64,000 nucleotides of DNA from Boswellia sacra (GCA_013180625.2 SNVD02014754.1:186001-250000); one strand, 5' to 3'. Shown: positions 36,701 through 48,715, counted from the stretch's first letter. A program made the numbers and translations. Notes: generated by a model not told the origin, from the sequence alone.

Positions 36701-39700
36701 ATGAAACCCGAGACTTTAACGCTGATTCTGGTGAACCTTGCTGGAAGAATGGAGAGAGCCGATGAGTCATTGTTGCCAGGAGTGTACAAAGAGGTTGGTG
36801 CAGCTCTGCATACAGACCCAACTGGGTTGGGTTCACTCACGTTGTTCAGGTCCATTGTGCAGTCTTTTTGTTACCCTTTGGCTGCTTACTTGGCTGTCCG
36901 CCACAATCGTGCCCGTGTCATTGCTCTTGGTGCTTTTCTTTGGGCTGCAGCAACCTTTCTTGTTGACTTCACTACTTTCTTTCAGGTGTCTTTCTATCTC
37001 TTGCTTTTTCTCTCGCCAACTTCTTTCGCTACATTTTGTTTCATTTTGATGTACATATGATTGCTTGTTTAATAATCTTTGACTGCTTCAATGGTTATAT
37101 GTAATGCACGGATCTAGAGGTTTCAGTGGGTCGTTCGTGATTGAAACTTTTGTCTGCTAAGGTGGGCAATTGAGAATTGCTTCTATGGTTTCATGGACGA
37201 ATTCATTTATCGTTTGTGTTCTAACTATTGAAGCGATTCAAAACCAAGTCTTACTATTTATAGAATTTGAAGCTTTTGAGTTCTCGGAAAAGAAAAATGG
37301 GGTCAAAGTTTGTTTTGCTAGGCCTGACTGAATGCACATTGTGATATTTGGTGTTTTCATTTGTAAAGGATATGCTTAGTGCTATTTTGGAGCCCTAATC
37401 TGACTACTTAAGCTGCAGAATATATGGATATTCACAATAGTATCAGAACAAAAGGTCTTGAGTTTGAACTCTCACGTTTGGATGTTTATTGCAAGCTTAG
37501 TAGTAAGCTTTTAGATCAGGTGGTTACTTAACACTCATTTGGTTCATTAGGTGGCAGTCTCACGAGGTTTGAATGGCATTGGACTGGCCTTTGTCACACC
37601 AGCCATTCAGTCCCTTGTTGCTGATTCATCAGATGATAGCAATCGTGGTGTGGCCTTCGGATGGCTACAACTTACTGGAAATCTTGGTTCCACCATTGGT
37701 GGACTTTTCTCAGTACTAATTGCCTCAACTTCATTCGTGGGAATACCTGGTTGGAGAATTGCCTTTCATCTGGTTGGACTAATAAGTGTTATAATTGGCA
37801 TCTTGGTCAGGCTCTTTGCCAATGATCCTCTCTTTTTTCTGAAGATGATAATAGAACTAAAGGTCAGAAAAATTCCAATTCATTTTGGTCAGAAATGAAG
37901 GAATTAATCAAAGAAGCAAAGATGGTTATGAAAATCCCATCTTTCCAGATCATTGTAGCTCAAGGCGTATCTGGGTCATTTCCTTGGTCAGCTGTTTTTT
38001 CATTTGCCCCAATGTGGTTAGAACTCATTGGTTTCTCCCACAATTTGACAGCATTTCTGATGATATTCTTTATAGTTGCATGCTCTCTAGGGGGTCTGTT
38101 TGGAGGAAGAATGCGGGATATTCTTGCTAAACGCTTCCCCAATTCGGGTAGAATAGTTTTGTCGCAGATTAGTTCTGGCTCAGCCGTTCCTATTGCAGCA
38201 ATTTTGCTTTTGGTTTTGCCTGATGATCCATCCACAGCTTCAGCTTTCATGCATGCTCTGGTCTTCTTCATTATGGGACTCTGCATATCCTGGAATGCTC
38301 CTGCTACAAACAAGTATGTATTCTTGATCCACGGTCTGATTAATCCCAGTGTTGTAAGACTAATCATTGGGTTTTTATTTGTTTATTTATTTATTAGGGT
38401 TGGGTGGGGAAGATAATGAAGAGCAACAACATGTTGCTTCATCATTCATCACAGCTGAATAGTTTATGAGACATGCATGGTGTGGAGCCATTCTTCAATA
38501 GTTTCACCCTAAGATATATAGCTTGAGCAACTACTAACACAATCTTTTTTTTTTTTTTTTTTCATATAAGACAATCAAATTAGATTATGTACTTGTTGCT
38601 CTCTAATGGTGTACCGATGCCATGGGGCCGGTAGCGTAGTCTCAACCACAAAGATATTTAGATTATTCTAATTGACCTGCAAACCTAAATGTGAGTAGAA
38701 CATTTGTGTACTGTAGCAACACATTTTTATAAGTGCTTACTTCTTTTTGTTTTTTTTTTTTTTTCAATAAGGAAACTGAGTTTGCATTCTGAAAGTTTCC
38801 CTAAGGGACTTGGAATATTGAAATTATACATTTTAAGATCGGTCGGCCAGTCGGAGTCCAGTTACTTCAGGGGCATGAGTGCTTTAGTAGCAATTCATTT
38901 AGCTTTGAGCATTATGCAAGTTTGATCTATGAAGGCTATACCAGACTTGTTTGCTTGAACCACGAGTGACAGCTGATTGTAGCAATCTTCATGAAATTAA
39001 ATTTAATTCGGATAAGGTATCCGCAGGGAGATCTTTTTTAAGTAACTACCTGACCTACAAGCCTAGACTGACGGATAACAAACTTTTCCGGGCTCCTACA
39101 AAATACAAACAAACAAATAACAAATGCAGATATGATTTCATGTGAAGTTACCGCTTAATATAAAAGCTTAAGCTATAAGATTAGAGTCCAACAATAGTAT
39201 TAAGCTTGCCCTCGGCAATATAAATTGCGGTTCCACTACCAGCATGTGCTTTGCTGCTACTGGCATTTTGTGAAGTGATGCGGGAAATGATAAAAAGTAA
39301 AAACTGCATATCCTGTTTAACTAGTATTCATAATATATAAATGGTGCCCACAGTCCAATATTTGCAGAGATAGTTCCTCAGAGATCTCGAACAAGCATCT
39401 ACGCGTTGGATAATTCGTTCGAGTCCATACTAGCATCTTTTGCTCCCCCAATGGTTGGAATTTTGGCTTAGCATGTTTATGGTTGCAAACCAATTCCCAA
39501 AGGAGCGTCAGACTCTGTAGAGATTGAAACAGATAGACAGAATGCTGCATCACTTGCCAAGGCACTCTATACAGCAGTTGGCATTCCAATGACAATTTGC
39601 TGCTTCATCTACTCATTTCTCTATTGCACATACCCACGAGACCGGGAACGTGCAAGGATGGATGCATTAATAGTATCAGAATTGCACCAGTTAGAGGCTG

Positions 39701-39882
39701 ATAATTCTCCTTCAACAGAGAAATACAATGAACTCGCTGTCATTGAATCAAAAGAGTTGAATGGAAAAGAAGGAAGTAAAATTGACATAGAGCTTGGAGG
39801 GGAGGAGAGCAATGATCTTGATGATAATGATGAGAAGTCTCTACTTTCCCGTCAGCTAACATTCTCAAATTTGCATGATTGA
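36701..39882 (+). pseudogene. Major-facilitator transporter, broken copy
   Basis: Same three-exon structure as the intact copy at 44820-47997: exons 36701-36985, 37551-38313, 39354-39882, with usable GT-AG sites. Exon 1 encodes MKPETLTLILVNLAGRMERA and is 3 bp shorter than its partner (FLVDFTTFFQ). Two lesions break it. In exon 2, after RLFANDP, a net 2-bp gain in the CTCTTTTTTCTG region (about 37829-37840) shifts the frame, and it terminates at 37896-37898; the matching sequence continues in another frame. In exon 3 a CAG glutamine codon has become TAG (39469-39471). The 5' flank also lacks about 640 bp present in front of the intact copy. A protein restarting downstream is very unlikely to work. 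High nucleotide similarity to the other copy implies recent loss. Confidence 0.9.
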
Positions 39883-41126
39883 TAAATTTTTCTAGCATAG
39901 CTGGACTGTATGGAGAAACAAACATACACAAATGACTGTATGAATCTGCCAAATTTGATTTATTCTTCAACAGGAACGCTTCCAGTTTATGGTCAAAGAT
40001 GTTTGCATGTCATCACCTTTTTTGTGAGCAAATATGTGGTACTAGGGGACGCCATGTATGTACCACATCAGTATGAAACGCTTACATGATATGAGGTGGG
40101 CCGTCTGCAGCGAATGTACCACAAATTTACTCCGTATTTTGTTTACTTACCAAAATTGAGAACTTTTTGTACACTTTCGTTGTTCCTGTTACAGTATTAA
40201 TATTTTGATTAGTTAAAACCATAATCCAGATTGTTCATTTTGCTATTTATCTCGAGTATATATATATCATCAGAAGGTATTTGGGTCTTTTTTTTTTTAA
40301 TTTTTTTGCACGCCCTATGATTGACACTAATTATATGTCAAGCATTTTATTTCATTTACCCGAAACTTTTACTCATTTAATGACATTTTACGTCCAAAAG
40401 TATTCTTCAATCTATTTTACGTAGAGATATATGGATGACCCTTTTTTAATAAAGGATAATAAATTTGGTTAATTTTACTAAAAACATCTCTTGATGTTTT
40501 GCTTTAACATTAACATTAGTAGTAATTATGTTTCAAAAACTCAACTATTACCTTAATTTTTTTAAAAAAAAATCATTAAGGATATCTTTATTAAAAAATT
40601 ATGATAATTATTTGCTAATGGAAAAAAAATTTCTTAATGAAGCGGTGGAAAAATGCCTTAATAGAAATCTCTTGTATTTTCAACAAAAATGTCTCTAACG
40701 AAATAAATAAACAATTAATAAACTTAGGGTGAGTCTGATGCACCGCATAGCACTGCATACGATAGCTTTGGAAAGTTATATTGTGTTTGGGTAGTTTTTG
40801 AGCGGAACTGGAAAGCATAAAATGGGCACTATAGCAGGTATTATAGTACTACTGTTTACACAAGATTTATGTAAATTTATATCAAGCCTACCCACGGATT
40901 AACACTATTTAAGTTTATTTTTGTCTCAATTTTCATTAATAAATACTAAAAAACTACATAATTAAATATTAATATAATTAATAAATAATCTGTTAAATAT
41001 TTAATAGAAATTAATTTCAATATTTGATAATCGCAGCATTACTCGTAATTAATATAACTTGGAAATGAGGAATTAATGTATTGAATGTAAGATTTAAGGA
41101 AGGGGGTTTGTGTTGGGTGCATACAG
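39883..41126 (+). other. Junction region with remnant of a third duplication unit
   Basis: 39883-40246 is transporter 3' flank (matching 47998-48300). 40246-40660 matches the transporter's upstream spacer (TTTATCTCGA, then CATCTCTTGATGTTTTGCTT), but no transporter follows it. 40720-40870 is repeat-like and not related to the flanking units. 41047 onward is the second copy of SDH2-3 intron 3 sequence. This fits a third unit that lost its gene. Confidence 0.65.
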
Positions 41127-41314
41127 CCGAGATGATTTCACGGAAGAAAGATTGCAAGCATTGACGGAGGACCAGAGAGGCGATTATATAGATTAGATGC
41201 AGAGCTATAAAAGATTGCACAGCAACTTATCCCAAGAGTTTGAATCCTGCAGATGCCATTCACAAGACGAAGACTAAGCACTTGCTTTCTCAGCCAATGG
41301 AGATGTATGGTTGA
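41127..41314 (+). pseudogene. Duplicated, broken last exon of SDH2-3
   Basis: This 188-bp segment copies the 181-bp final exon of SDH2-3, with its splice acceptor (CATACAG) and the same final TATGGTTGA. A net 7-bp gain in the middle (GAGAGGCGATTATATAGATT region, about 41176-41190) destroys the frame. A TGT-to-TAT change replaces the cysteine corresponding to C281, a [4Fe-4S] ligand. With no other SDH2 exons nearby it cannot make a subunit. It marks the left end of the second duplication unit. Confidence 0.9.
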
Positions 41315-41406
41315 AATTAGCTGCAATGCAATGCAGCCTTTCATCAAACAAACAAGTTAAAATTAACTATTTGTGTATCCCCTGATTTGCCTTTGTTGTG
41401 TTTATA

Positions 41407-42265
41407 TAGGGCCGAAGTCACGTTTAAGCCTGACGTGGCTGTGGCCGCCATATTAAAAGAAAAAAAATTAAGTTTCTTATGTAATTTCAGTTGTCAAATG
41501 TGATATTAGTACGAAATTTACAAGTTTGACATTTCCAAATGTTTTGATAGAATGAATAAACATGGATATATCAGAAATTTCATAGTAAATGATTCCCTTT
41601 TTTTTTCAAGCATCCTCTCTCTCTCTCTCTCTTTTTTTTTTTTTTGTCAAACTTAACTTCCCAAAAACTTTTGGAAAAATATATAAATTATGGGTAAAAT
41701 ATAAATTTTAAGTTCAATGATCCCCTTTTTATTATTAAAATACACTCTTTCACGTCTCAACTTTCCTTTTGTCTACTAAAATATTGATTTAATTTAATTT
41801 TTCCTATTTAAATACTAATATTTTCCTTATCCTATTATAATACTAATTTCCTCTTATCTTTTCCTACTTTAATAATAATATATTTTCCTTATCCTATTAT
41901 AATACCAATTTCCTCTTATCTTTTCCTACTTTAATAATAATATATTTTGCTTATCCTGTTATAATACTAATTTTTTCCTACTTTAACAATAGGTTTTTTT
42001 TTTTTTTGGTCTACAATGTAACAATAATCTCAAATTGAGAATGAAAAATTACTAAAACATTTAATATAATTATAGATGATTTTCAAGATTTAAAAGAACG
42101 CCAAGTTTTATTTTGATTTTTGATATATATAAGACTTTTAAAGATTGCCAATTTTCACTATTTTATATGTTTTTTTGGACTTAACCATTTTTTATTTTAT
42201 ATTTTTGTGTTACAAAAAAAAGTTAATAAATCGGCCCTCCAAACTTTGCATCTTGGCTCTGCCCT
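41407..42265. mobile_element. Candidate hAT-like insertion in duplication unit 2
   Basis: Unit 1 lacks this about 860-bp block between matching flanks (AATTTGCTTGTGTTGCTATT and TATGTAATAATAAAT). The ends TAGGGCCGAAGTC and GGCTCTGCCCTGA are roughly inverted. The target duplication is not clear. Internally it carries a 62-bp tandem repeat. No transposase. Confidence 0.55.
41821..41991. repeat. 62-bp tandem repeat, about 2.7 copies
   Basis: CCTTATCCTATTATAATACT recurs at 41825 and 41887 and, with changes, at 41949, always 62 bp apart, followed by TTTCCTCTTATCTTTTCCTA. It lies inside the candidate hAT-like insertion. Confidence 0.85.
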
Positions 42266-43038
42266 GATTTTATGTAATAATAAATTAAATATAAGTCTTG
42301 AACTTCAACTTGCAAAATTTAGATGATCCAAGCACGTTTGGCTGCCTTCTAGTGTGGCTTATAAACATTTTTTATTTCACCCGAATGGTGTAACAGTTAA
42401 TTCAATCAAATATAGTATTCATTTTCTCCATAAAATCAGAAACTTTGCTTTTTAAGAAATAATTGTCACGTGCCATAAATTTAGAAAAATCATCCAATTG
42501 GAAGATATATATTATATTATTACCTCAAATAACAATATAATAATATTTATTATGCACATATGCCTCTTTGTACACGTTGCATCACTTTAATTTTTAAGTT
42601 TTCGTTTTATTGCCATTAGAAAATTGATTGTTTAATATCATAACCATATATTTATTGTTGGAGATAGAAGGATCCAGAATAAAATTTTATTAAATTGGTA
42701 AAGAATCTTTATCTCGAATAGACAAATAATCATAAAATATTTGGGTTTTTATTTTTAATTTTTATTTTACACACCCTGTGATTCACACTCCAACTCTAAA
42801 TTAAACATTTTATTTGATTACCCTTAAAACTTTTACTCGTTTGAATAACATTTTACATCCGAAAGTATTCTTCCATGTAGATTGTTTGTGGCAATACTTA
42901 CCTTTTTTTTTTTATAAATGTATTGGGATTTCTTAAGATTAGAGATTATGTCTAGTAAGATTTTTAAATATAATAGAAAAAAATATTGGATATAATTTTT
43001 TACAAAAAAAATAAAATAATAAATTAGGTTAATTTTAC

Positions 43039-43864
43039 TAAAGTATAGGCTTGACAAATTTTTAAACGATCTGTTAACATGACACGAACCCATTTGATAA
43101 AAGCGGGTGTCAGGTTTAGTTTTATTGAGTTGGACGAATAATTGATCAACGTGATAAAACACGTTTAATATTTGACTGTATTTGGATTTAGTCTATGAAA
43201 ACTTGTTTCGAACGTTTAACCATTAAGAATTTATAAATCTTAATAAATTTGTATACATTAGGTTAAGATTTATTATGAAGCATTATTAGTGATTGACTTA
43301 TTATTTTAAGTTAGTTACTATTAAAAGGGAGGAATGTTATAAAATATTTTGAAATCTTAGAAAATCATTCACTATTGTTTATTTTGTTGGATAAATATAT
43401 TTAATTTTCTATAACATATTTTCAATAGACCTTAGCAAGTGATATTAAGTAAACTTTTTTTTTCATTATATTTTGATATTATATTTTGTTTTGAAGTTTT
43501 AATATGTTTTAAAATATTTTTCCTCATATAACTTTCAAAGTATTTTTTTCTTATATTATTTATTAAATACTTTTTTAAGAACTAATATCTACCTTAAGAA
43601 TTATAGTTTTATAAGTTGTTATTTTCTTTACCTTTTTATATTTAGAGTATAGAGTTATAAGTTGTATAATATATTAGTATTTTATTAAATAAGAAAAAAT
43701 AATTGGGTTAAACGGTTTGGATTCAATTCGGATAATATGTTAAATTATCAGTTGGGTTTAGGTTTTTAAAATTAAAACCAATAAGCTAAGGTCATATTTA
43801 AATTAAAAAAATTTAATATGGTACAAATTCGTTCTAACATGACATGTTACAGGCCTAAAAGTAT
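43039..43864. mobile_element. hAT-type non-autonomous element, 8-bp target duplication
   Basis: The body is 43047-43856 (810 bp), with ends AGGCTTGACAA and TTACAGGCCT. It is flanked by TAAAGTAT (43039-43046) and AAAAGTAT (43857-43864). The paralogous unit at about 36370 reads CTAAAAGTATCTCTTGATG without interruption, that is, an empty site containing AAAAGTAT once. No transposase was seen. Confidence 0.8.
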
Positions 43865-44655
43865 TTTTTGATGTTTTGTTTTAACATTAGTAGGAAGTAT
43901 TTTCCAAAGACTCAACAATTATCTTGTTAATTTTTTGAAAAAATCATCAAGGATATCTTTGTTAAAAAATTATGATAAGAATTTGTTAATTAAAAAAAAA
44001 TAATGTCTTAATGGAGAGGTGGAAAGCTGTGAAACAAATAATTGGAGGCCTTCTACCAATAAATCATGTGCAGTTTTTCCATGTTTTGTTTAACCTGAAA
44101 AATCTGCTAATAAAAGTATACTTTATGAGTTTGGAATTATTACAAAATAAATTTATGGTCTTCTTAAGCTTGTTTTTCCGTAACAATAAAATAAAACACA
44201 AGAATATTAAGTTTAATAATACTATATTTATAAAATATGTAGATAAAGTTTGTATATATAATTAATGTGACGTTAAAAAAATTAATATGAGTTGATAATG
44301 AAATAAATATCAATAAGTCATATGACATTGAATTAGTAATATAGATTGAATTAATAATATTATATTAACTTTGTTTACATATTTTGTAAGTATAATATTA
44401 CACGTTTTACGCATTAAGTGAAATTAATCTTAGTAATTTTGTATTTCAAAAAATTTTATTCCTTTTTCATAATTTTCTTCTGCAGGATTAAAATGGGATA
44501 TCCCGGATGAAAGCCGGCGGATATTAAGGCGTGGTAATTTTAAGACAAAGTTCCAAAATTGTTGTAGAAGCCACCAACTTTCCTCCAATAAACAGCAAGT
44601 TAAATTAAAATCGTTTTCTCTGTCTTAATCAGAACACAACTTCCATCTCTCCCCT

Positions 44656-44676
44656 CCAATACCATCTCTCCACGTG
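44656..44676 (+). promoter_or_regulatory. CCAAT and G-box upstream of intact transporter
   Basis: CCAAT at 44656-44660 and CACGTG at 44671-44676, about 145-165 bp before the ATG, with pyrimidine-rich sequence around them. The pseudogene copy lacks this stretch. The G-box would allow bZIP or bHLH control; this is inferred from the motif only. Confidence 0.45.
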
Positions 44677-44819
44677 TCTCATACTCATTGCTTGCCTCCC
44701 ACTTCCACACTTACAAATATATTCTTCATCTCTTTACAAAGTCAAGACAGAGAATCCTCTGTTTTCCGCTGCTCTTCATTGCACAGAGGATCTCGATAGA
44801 GAAAACAGAGCGTAACACC

Positions 44820-47800
44820 ATGAAATCCGAGACTTTAACGCTGGTTCTGGTCAACCTTGCTGGAATAATGGAGAGAGCCGACGAGTCATTGTTGCCAGGA
44901 GTGTACAAAGAGGTTGGTGCAGCTCTGCATACAGACCCAACTGGTTTGGGTTCACTTACATTGTTCAGGTCCATTGTGCAGTCTTCTTGTTACCCTTTGG
45001 CTGCTTACTTGGCTGTTCGCCACAATCGTGCCCATGTCATTGCTCTTGGTGCTTTTCTCTGGGCTGCAGCCACCTTTCTTGTTGCCTTTTCCACTACTTT
45101 CTTTCAGGCATGTTTCTATCTCTGTCTCTTTCTCTTCACCACTTGCTTTTGCTAGATTTGGTTTTGTTTTGATGTAAATGTGATTGCTTGTTTTGTTATC
45201 TTTACTTGCTTCAATGGTTAATTGGTCATATGTAATGCACGGATCTAGAGGTTTCATTTGGGTTCTTTTTAATTTGATCTTTCGTGATTGAAATTTTTGC
45301 TTGGTAGGATAGGCAATTCAGAATTACTTCAATGGTTTCATGTACAAATGCATTTGTTGTTTGTGTTCATTAAATATTGAAGCGACTGGAAACCAAGTCT
45401 TACTATTTATAGAATTTGAAGCTTTTGCAATATCAGAAAAGAAAAATGATGTCAAAAGTCTGTATGCTAGACTTGACTGATTGCACATTGTGACATTTGA
45501 TGTTTTGATTGCCAGGGATAAGCTTAGTACTATTTTGAACCCTAATCTGATAACTTCAGCTTTTAGAATATATGGATACTTAATATGGTATCAGAACAAA
45601 AGGTCCTGAGTTTGAACTCTCACGTATTGATGTATTACAAGCTTAGTACCAAGCTTCTAGATCAAGTGGTTACTTAACACTCATTCGGTTAATTAGGTGG
45701 CAGTCTCAAGAGGTTTGAATGGCATTGGACTGGCAATTGTCACACCAGCCATTCAGTCTCTTGTTGCTGATTCATCAGATGATAGCAATCGTGGTGTGGC
45801 TTTCGGATGGCTACAACTTACGGGAAATCTTGGTTCCATTATTGGTGGACTTTTCTCGGTACTAATTGCCTCAACTTCATTCATGGGAATACCTGGTTGG
45901 AGAATTGCCTTTCATCTGGTTGGACTAATAAGTGTTATAGTTGGCATCTTGGTCAGGCTCTTTGCCAATGATCCACGCTTCTCTGAAGATGATAATAGAG
46001 CTAAAGATCAGAAAAATTCCCAGTCGTTTTGGTCAGATATGAAGGACTTAATCAAAGAAGCAAAGATGGTTATGAAAATCCCATCTTTCCAAATCATTGT
46101 AGCTCAAGGTGTATCTGGGTCCTTTCCTTGGTCAGCTCTTTTTTCATTTGTCCCAATGTGGTTAGAACTCATTGGTTTCTCCCACAATTTGACAGCATTT
46201 CTGATGACATTCTTTATAGTTGCATGCTCTCTAGGGGGTCTGTTTGGAGGAAGGATGGGGGATATTCTTGCTAAACGCTTTCCAAATTCGGGTAGAATAG
46301 TTTTGTCACAGATTAGTTCTGGCTCAGCCATTCCTATTGCAGCAATTTTGCTTTTGGTTTTGCCTGATGTTCCATCCACAGCTTCAGCTTTCATGCATGC
46401 TCTGGTCTTCTTCATTATGGGACTCTGCATATCCTGGAATGGTCCTGCCACAAACAAGTATGTATTCTTGATCCGCTTTCTAATTAATGCTAGTGTTGTA
46501 GGACTAATCATTGGGTTTTTTTTTTTTTTTTTTTTTTAGGGTTGGGTGGGGAAGATAATGAAGAGCAACAAAAATGTTGCTTCATCATTCATCACAGCAG
46601 AATATTTTATGAGACCTGCATGGTGTGGAGCCATTCTTCCATGGTTTCACCCTAAGATATATAGCTTAAACAACTACTAACAAAAATTTCGTTTTTTTTT
46701 TATATAAGAAAATCAAATTAAATTATGGACTTGGTTGCTCTCCAATGATGTAGTGATGACATGGCTGCTTTAGCGGAGTCTCAAACACCAAGATATTTAG
46801 ATTATTCTTATTGACATGCAAAACTAAATGTGACTAGAAAATTTTTATCTGCTGTAGGTAACACATTTTTATAAATGCTTACCTTTTTTTTTTTCAGTAA
46901 GGAAACCGAGTTTGCATTCTGAAAGTTTCCCTAAGAAACTTAGAATATTGAAATTATACATTTTAAGTTTTCAAATAATTTGGTCAGTCAGTCAAGAGTC
47001 CAGTTACTTCAGAGGCATGAGTGCTTTAGTAGCAATCCATTTAGCTTTGAGCATTATGCAAGTTTGATCCACGAAGGCTATTCTAGACTTGTTTGCTCGA
47101 CCCAGGAGTGACAGCTGATTGTGAGACTCTTCATGGAATTAAATTTACTTCAGATAAGGTACCCTAAGGAGATCTTTTTTTAAGTAACTACCTGATCTAA
47201 AAACCTAGACAAACAGATAACAAAACATTCCGGGCTCCTACACCTGATTACAAACAAACAAATAACAAAGGTAGATGGAGCTTAGATACTATATGAAATT
47301 ACCACTTAATACAAAAGCTTAAATTATTAGATTAGAGTCCAACAATATAAATGGCGGTTCCACTGCCAGCATGTGTTTTGCTGCTACTGGCATTTTGTTA
47401 AGTGACGCGGGAAATGATAAAAAGTAAAAATTGCATATGCTGTTTAACTAGTATTCATGTGCCTACAGTCCAATATTTGCAGAGATAGTTCCTGAGAGAT
47501 CTCGGACAAGCATCTACGCGTTGGATCGATCATTTGAGTCCATACTAGCATCTTTTGCTCCCCCAATAGTTGGAATTTTGGCTCAGCATGTTTATGGTTA
47601 CAAACCTTTTCCCAAAGGGGCATCAGACTCTGTAGAGATTGCAACAGATAGACAGAATGCTGCATCACTTGCCAAGGCACTGTATACAGCAGTTGGCATT
47701 CCAATGACAATTTGCTGCTTCATCTACTCATTTCTCTATCACACATACCCACAAGACCGGGAACGTGCAAGGATGGATGCATTAATAGAATCGGAATTGC

Positions 47801-47997
47801 ACCAGTTAGAGGCAGACAATTCTCTTTCAACAGAGAAATACACTCAACTTCGTGTCTTGGAATCAAAACAGTTAAATGGAGAAGAAGGAAGTAAAATTGA
47901 CATAGAGCATGGAGGGGAGGAGAGCATTGATCTTGATGATAATGATGAGAAGTCTCTACTTTCATGTCAGCTAACATTCTCAAACTTGCATCATTGA
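44820..47997 (+). CDS. Major facilitator superfamily transporter, intact copy
   Basis: Three exons (44820-45107, 45697-46457, 47469-47997) join in phase to 525 residues. It resembles the plant MFS group that includes Arabidopsis UNE2/At1g78130 (recalled, not searched): MKSETLTLVLVNLAGIMERA, then DESLLPGVYKEVGAALHTDP and SRGLNGIGLAIVTPAIQSLV. It has multiple hydrophobic segments as for 12-TM carriers. A cytosolic-loop signature GRMGDILAKRFPNSGR follows the middle loop, which is charged (SEDDNRAKDQKNSQSF). The C-terminal tail is acidic. Substrate is unknown. Intron 1 begins GCATGT after CAG, so it appears to be a GC-AG intron; the pseudogene copy has GTGTCT there. The start is the ATG aligned with the family N-terminus; an open frame upstream is leader. 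The reading frame is intact, so this is the likely working copy. Confidence 0.9.
46520..46539 (+). repeat. Poly-T run in transporter intron 2
   Basis: About 20 consecutive T shortly after the exon 2 donor of the intact copy. The pseudogene has a shorter mixed TTTATTTG tract here, a length-variable site. Confidence 0.8.
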
Positions 47998-48715
47998 TAA
48001 ATTTTTCTAGCATAGCTGGACTGTATGGAGAAACAAAAGTACACAAATGACTGGAAAAACTTTGGAAAATACGAATTTTCTAAATTTGATATATTCTTTA
48101 ACAGGATCATTTCAAGTTTATGGTCAAGGATGTTTGCATGTGATCACCTATTTTGTTTACTAAAGCTCTATGTTTTTGTCAAGCAGAAGAAGGTTGGCAT
48201 GTACAAAAATTGAAAACTTTTTGTACATGGTTCACTTGGTTCTTGTTATAATGTTAATATCAAAATTAGTCACAACCAGAATCCAGATTGTTCATTTTGC
48301 TACTTTTTAACTTTTTTATTTAATTTGTACAAAAGTTTCAAGGTTCAACAGTGCATATTTGCAGATTCTGGATGGATTCTCTCTGATTATACTGAAATAT
48401 GGAGAGCTTTAATGAGTGGAGTTATACAATGGGGTGTGCAACTATTGGTAACCTGTTATTCACTTTTGCTTTGTGGCAACGCATACAACCAGACAGAACA
48501 AATAATTGAACTGATTACTTGTTTCTCGCATTGGCTGTCGATGTGATTGTGATATACCAACTAGAGAGCAGATGTGATACAGGGTTAAGATGTACTTTCA
48601 CCATATAGCCTTACGTTTGTTTTTCTTTCTTTTCCCAACTACAGTCTTCTTGAAGGGTCATGGGACTCGAAGTGTCGCAATACTTGAGAGGTCTTTGTCC
48701 TTCTTAAGCATCAAC
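47998..48715 (+). other. Transporter 3' flank
   Basis: Holds the 3' UTR of the intact transporter (matching 39883-40240 in the pseudogene copy) to about 48300, then unique sequence leading to the tRNA gene. A 73-codon open frame at 48325-48546 has no recognisable family. Confidence 0.5.

Larger units (their letters stand above)
35690..40246 (+). repeat. Segmental duplication, unit 1
   Basis: Runs from just before the last SDH2-3 exon, through its 3' flank and an AT-rich spacer, to the end of the transporter pseudogene and its 3' flank. It is collinear with 41047-48300. The left join is near AATTAATATATCTTGGAAAT (compare AATTAATATAACTTGGAAAT in unit 2). At about 40246 the 3' flank switches to sequence that elsewhere lies upstream of the transporter. 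Confidence 0.85.
41047..48300 (+). repeat. Segmental duplication, unit 2
   Basis: Collinear with 35690-40246 but longer because of later insertions at about 41407-42265 and 43047-43856 and extra sequence at about 44090-44725. Contains a broken SDH2 exon, then the intact transporter gene. Similarity ends near the shared CCAGATTGTTCATTTTGCTA at about 48300. Confidence 0.85.

Noticed and set aside
40615..41347. Minus-strand frames over the duplicated SDH2 exon
   Set aside because: They are reverse-complement shadows of the broken plus-strand exon copy.
48325..48546. 73-residue protein after the transporter
   Set aside because: No recognisable domain; the position suggests 3' flank or chance.
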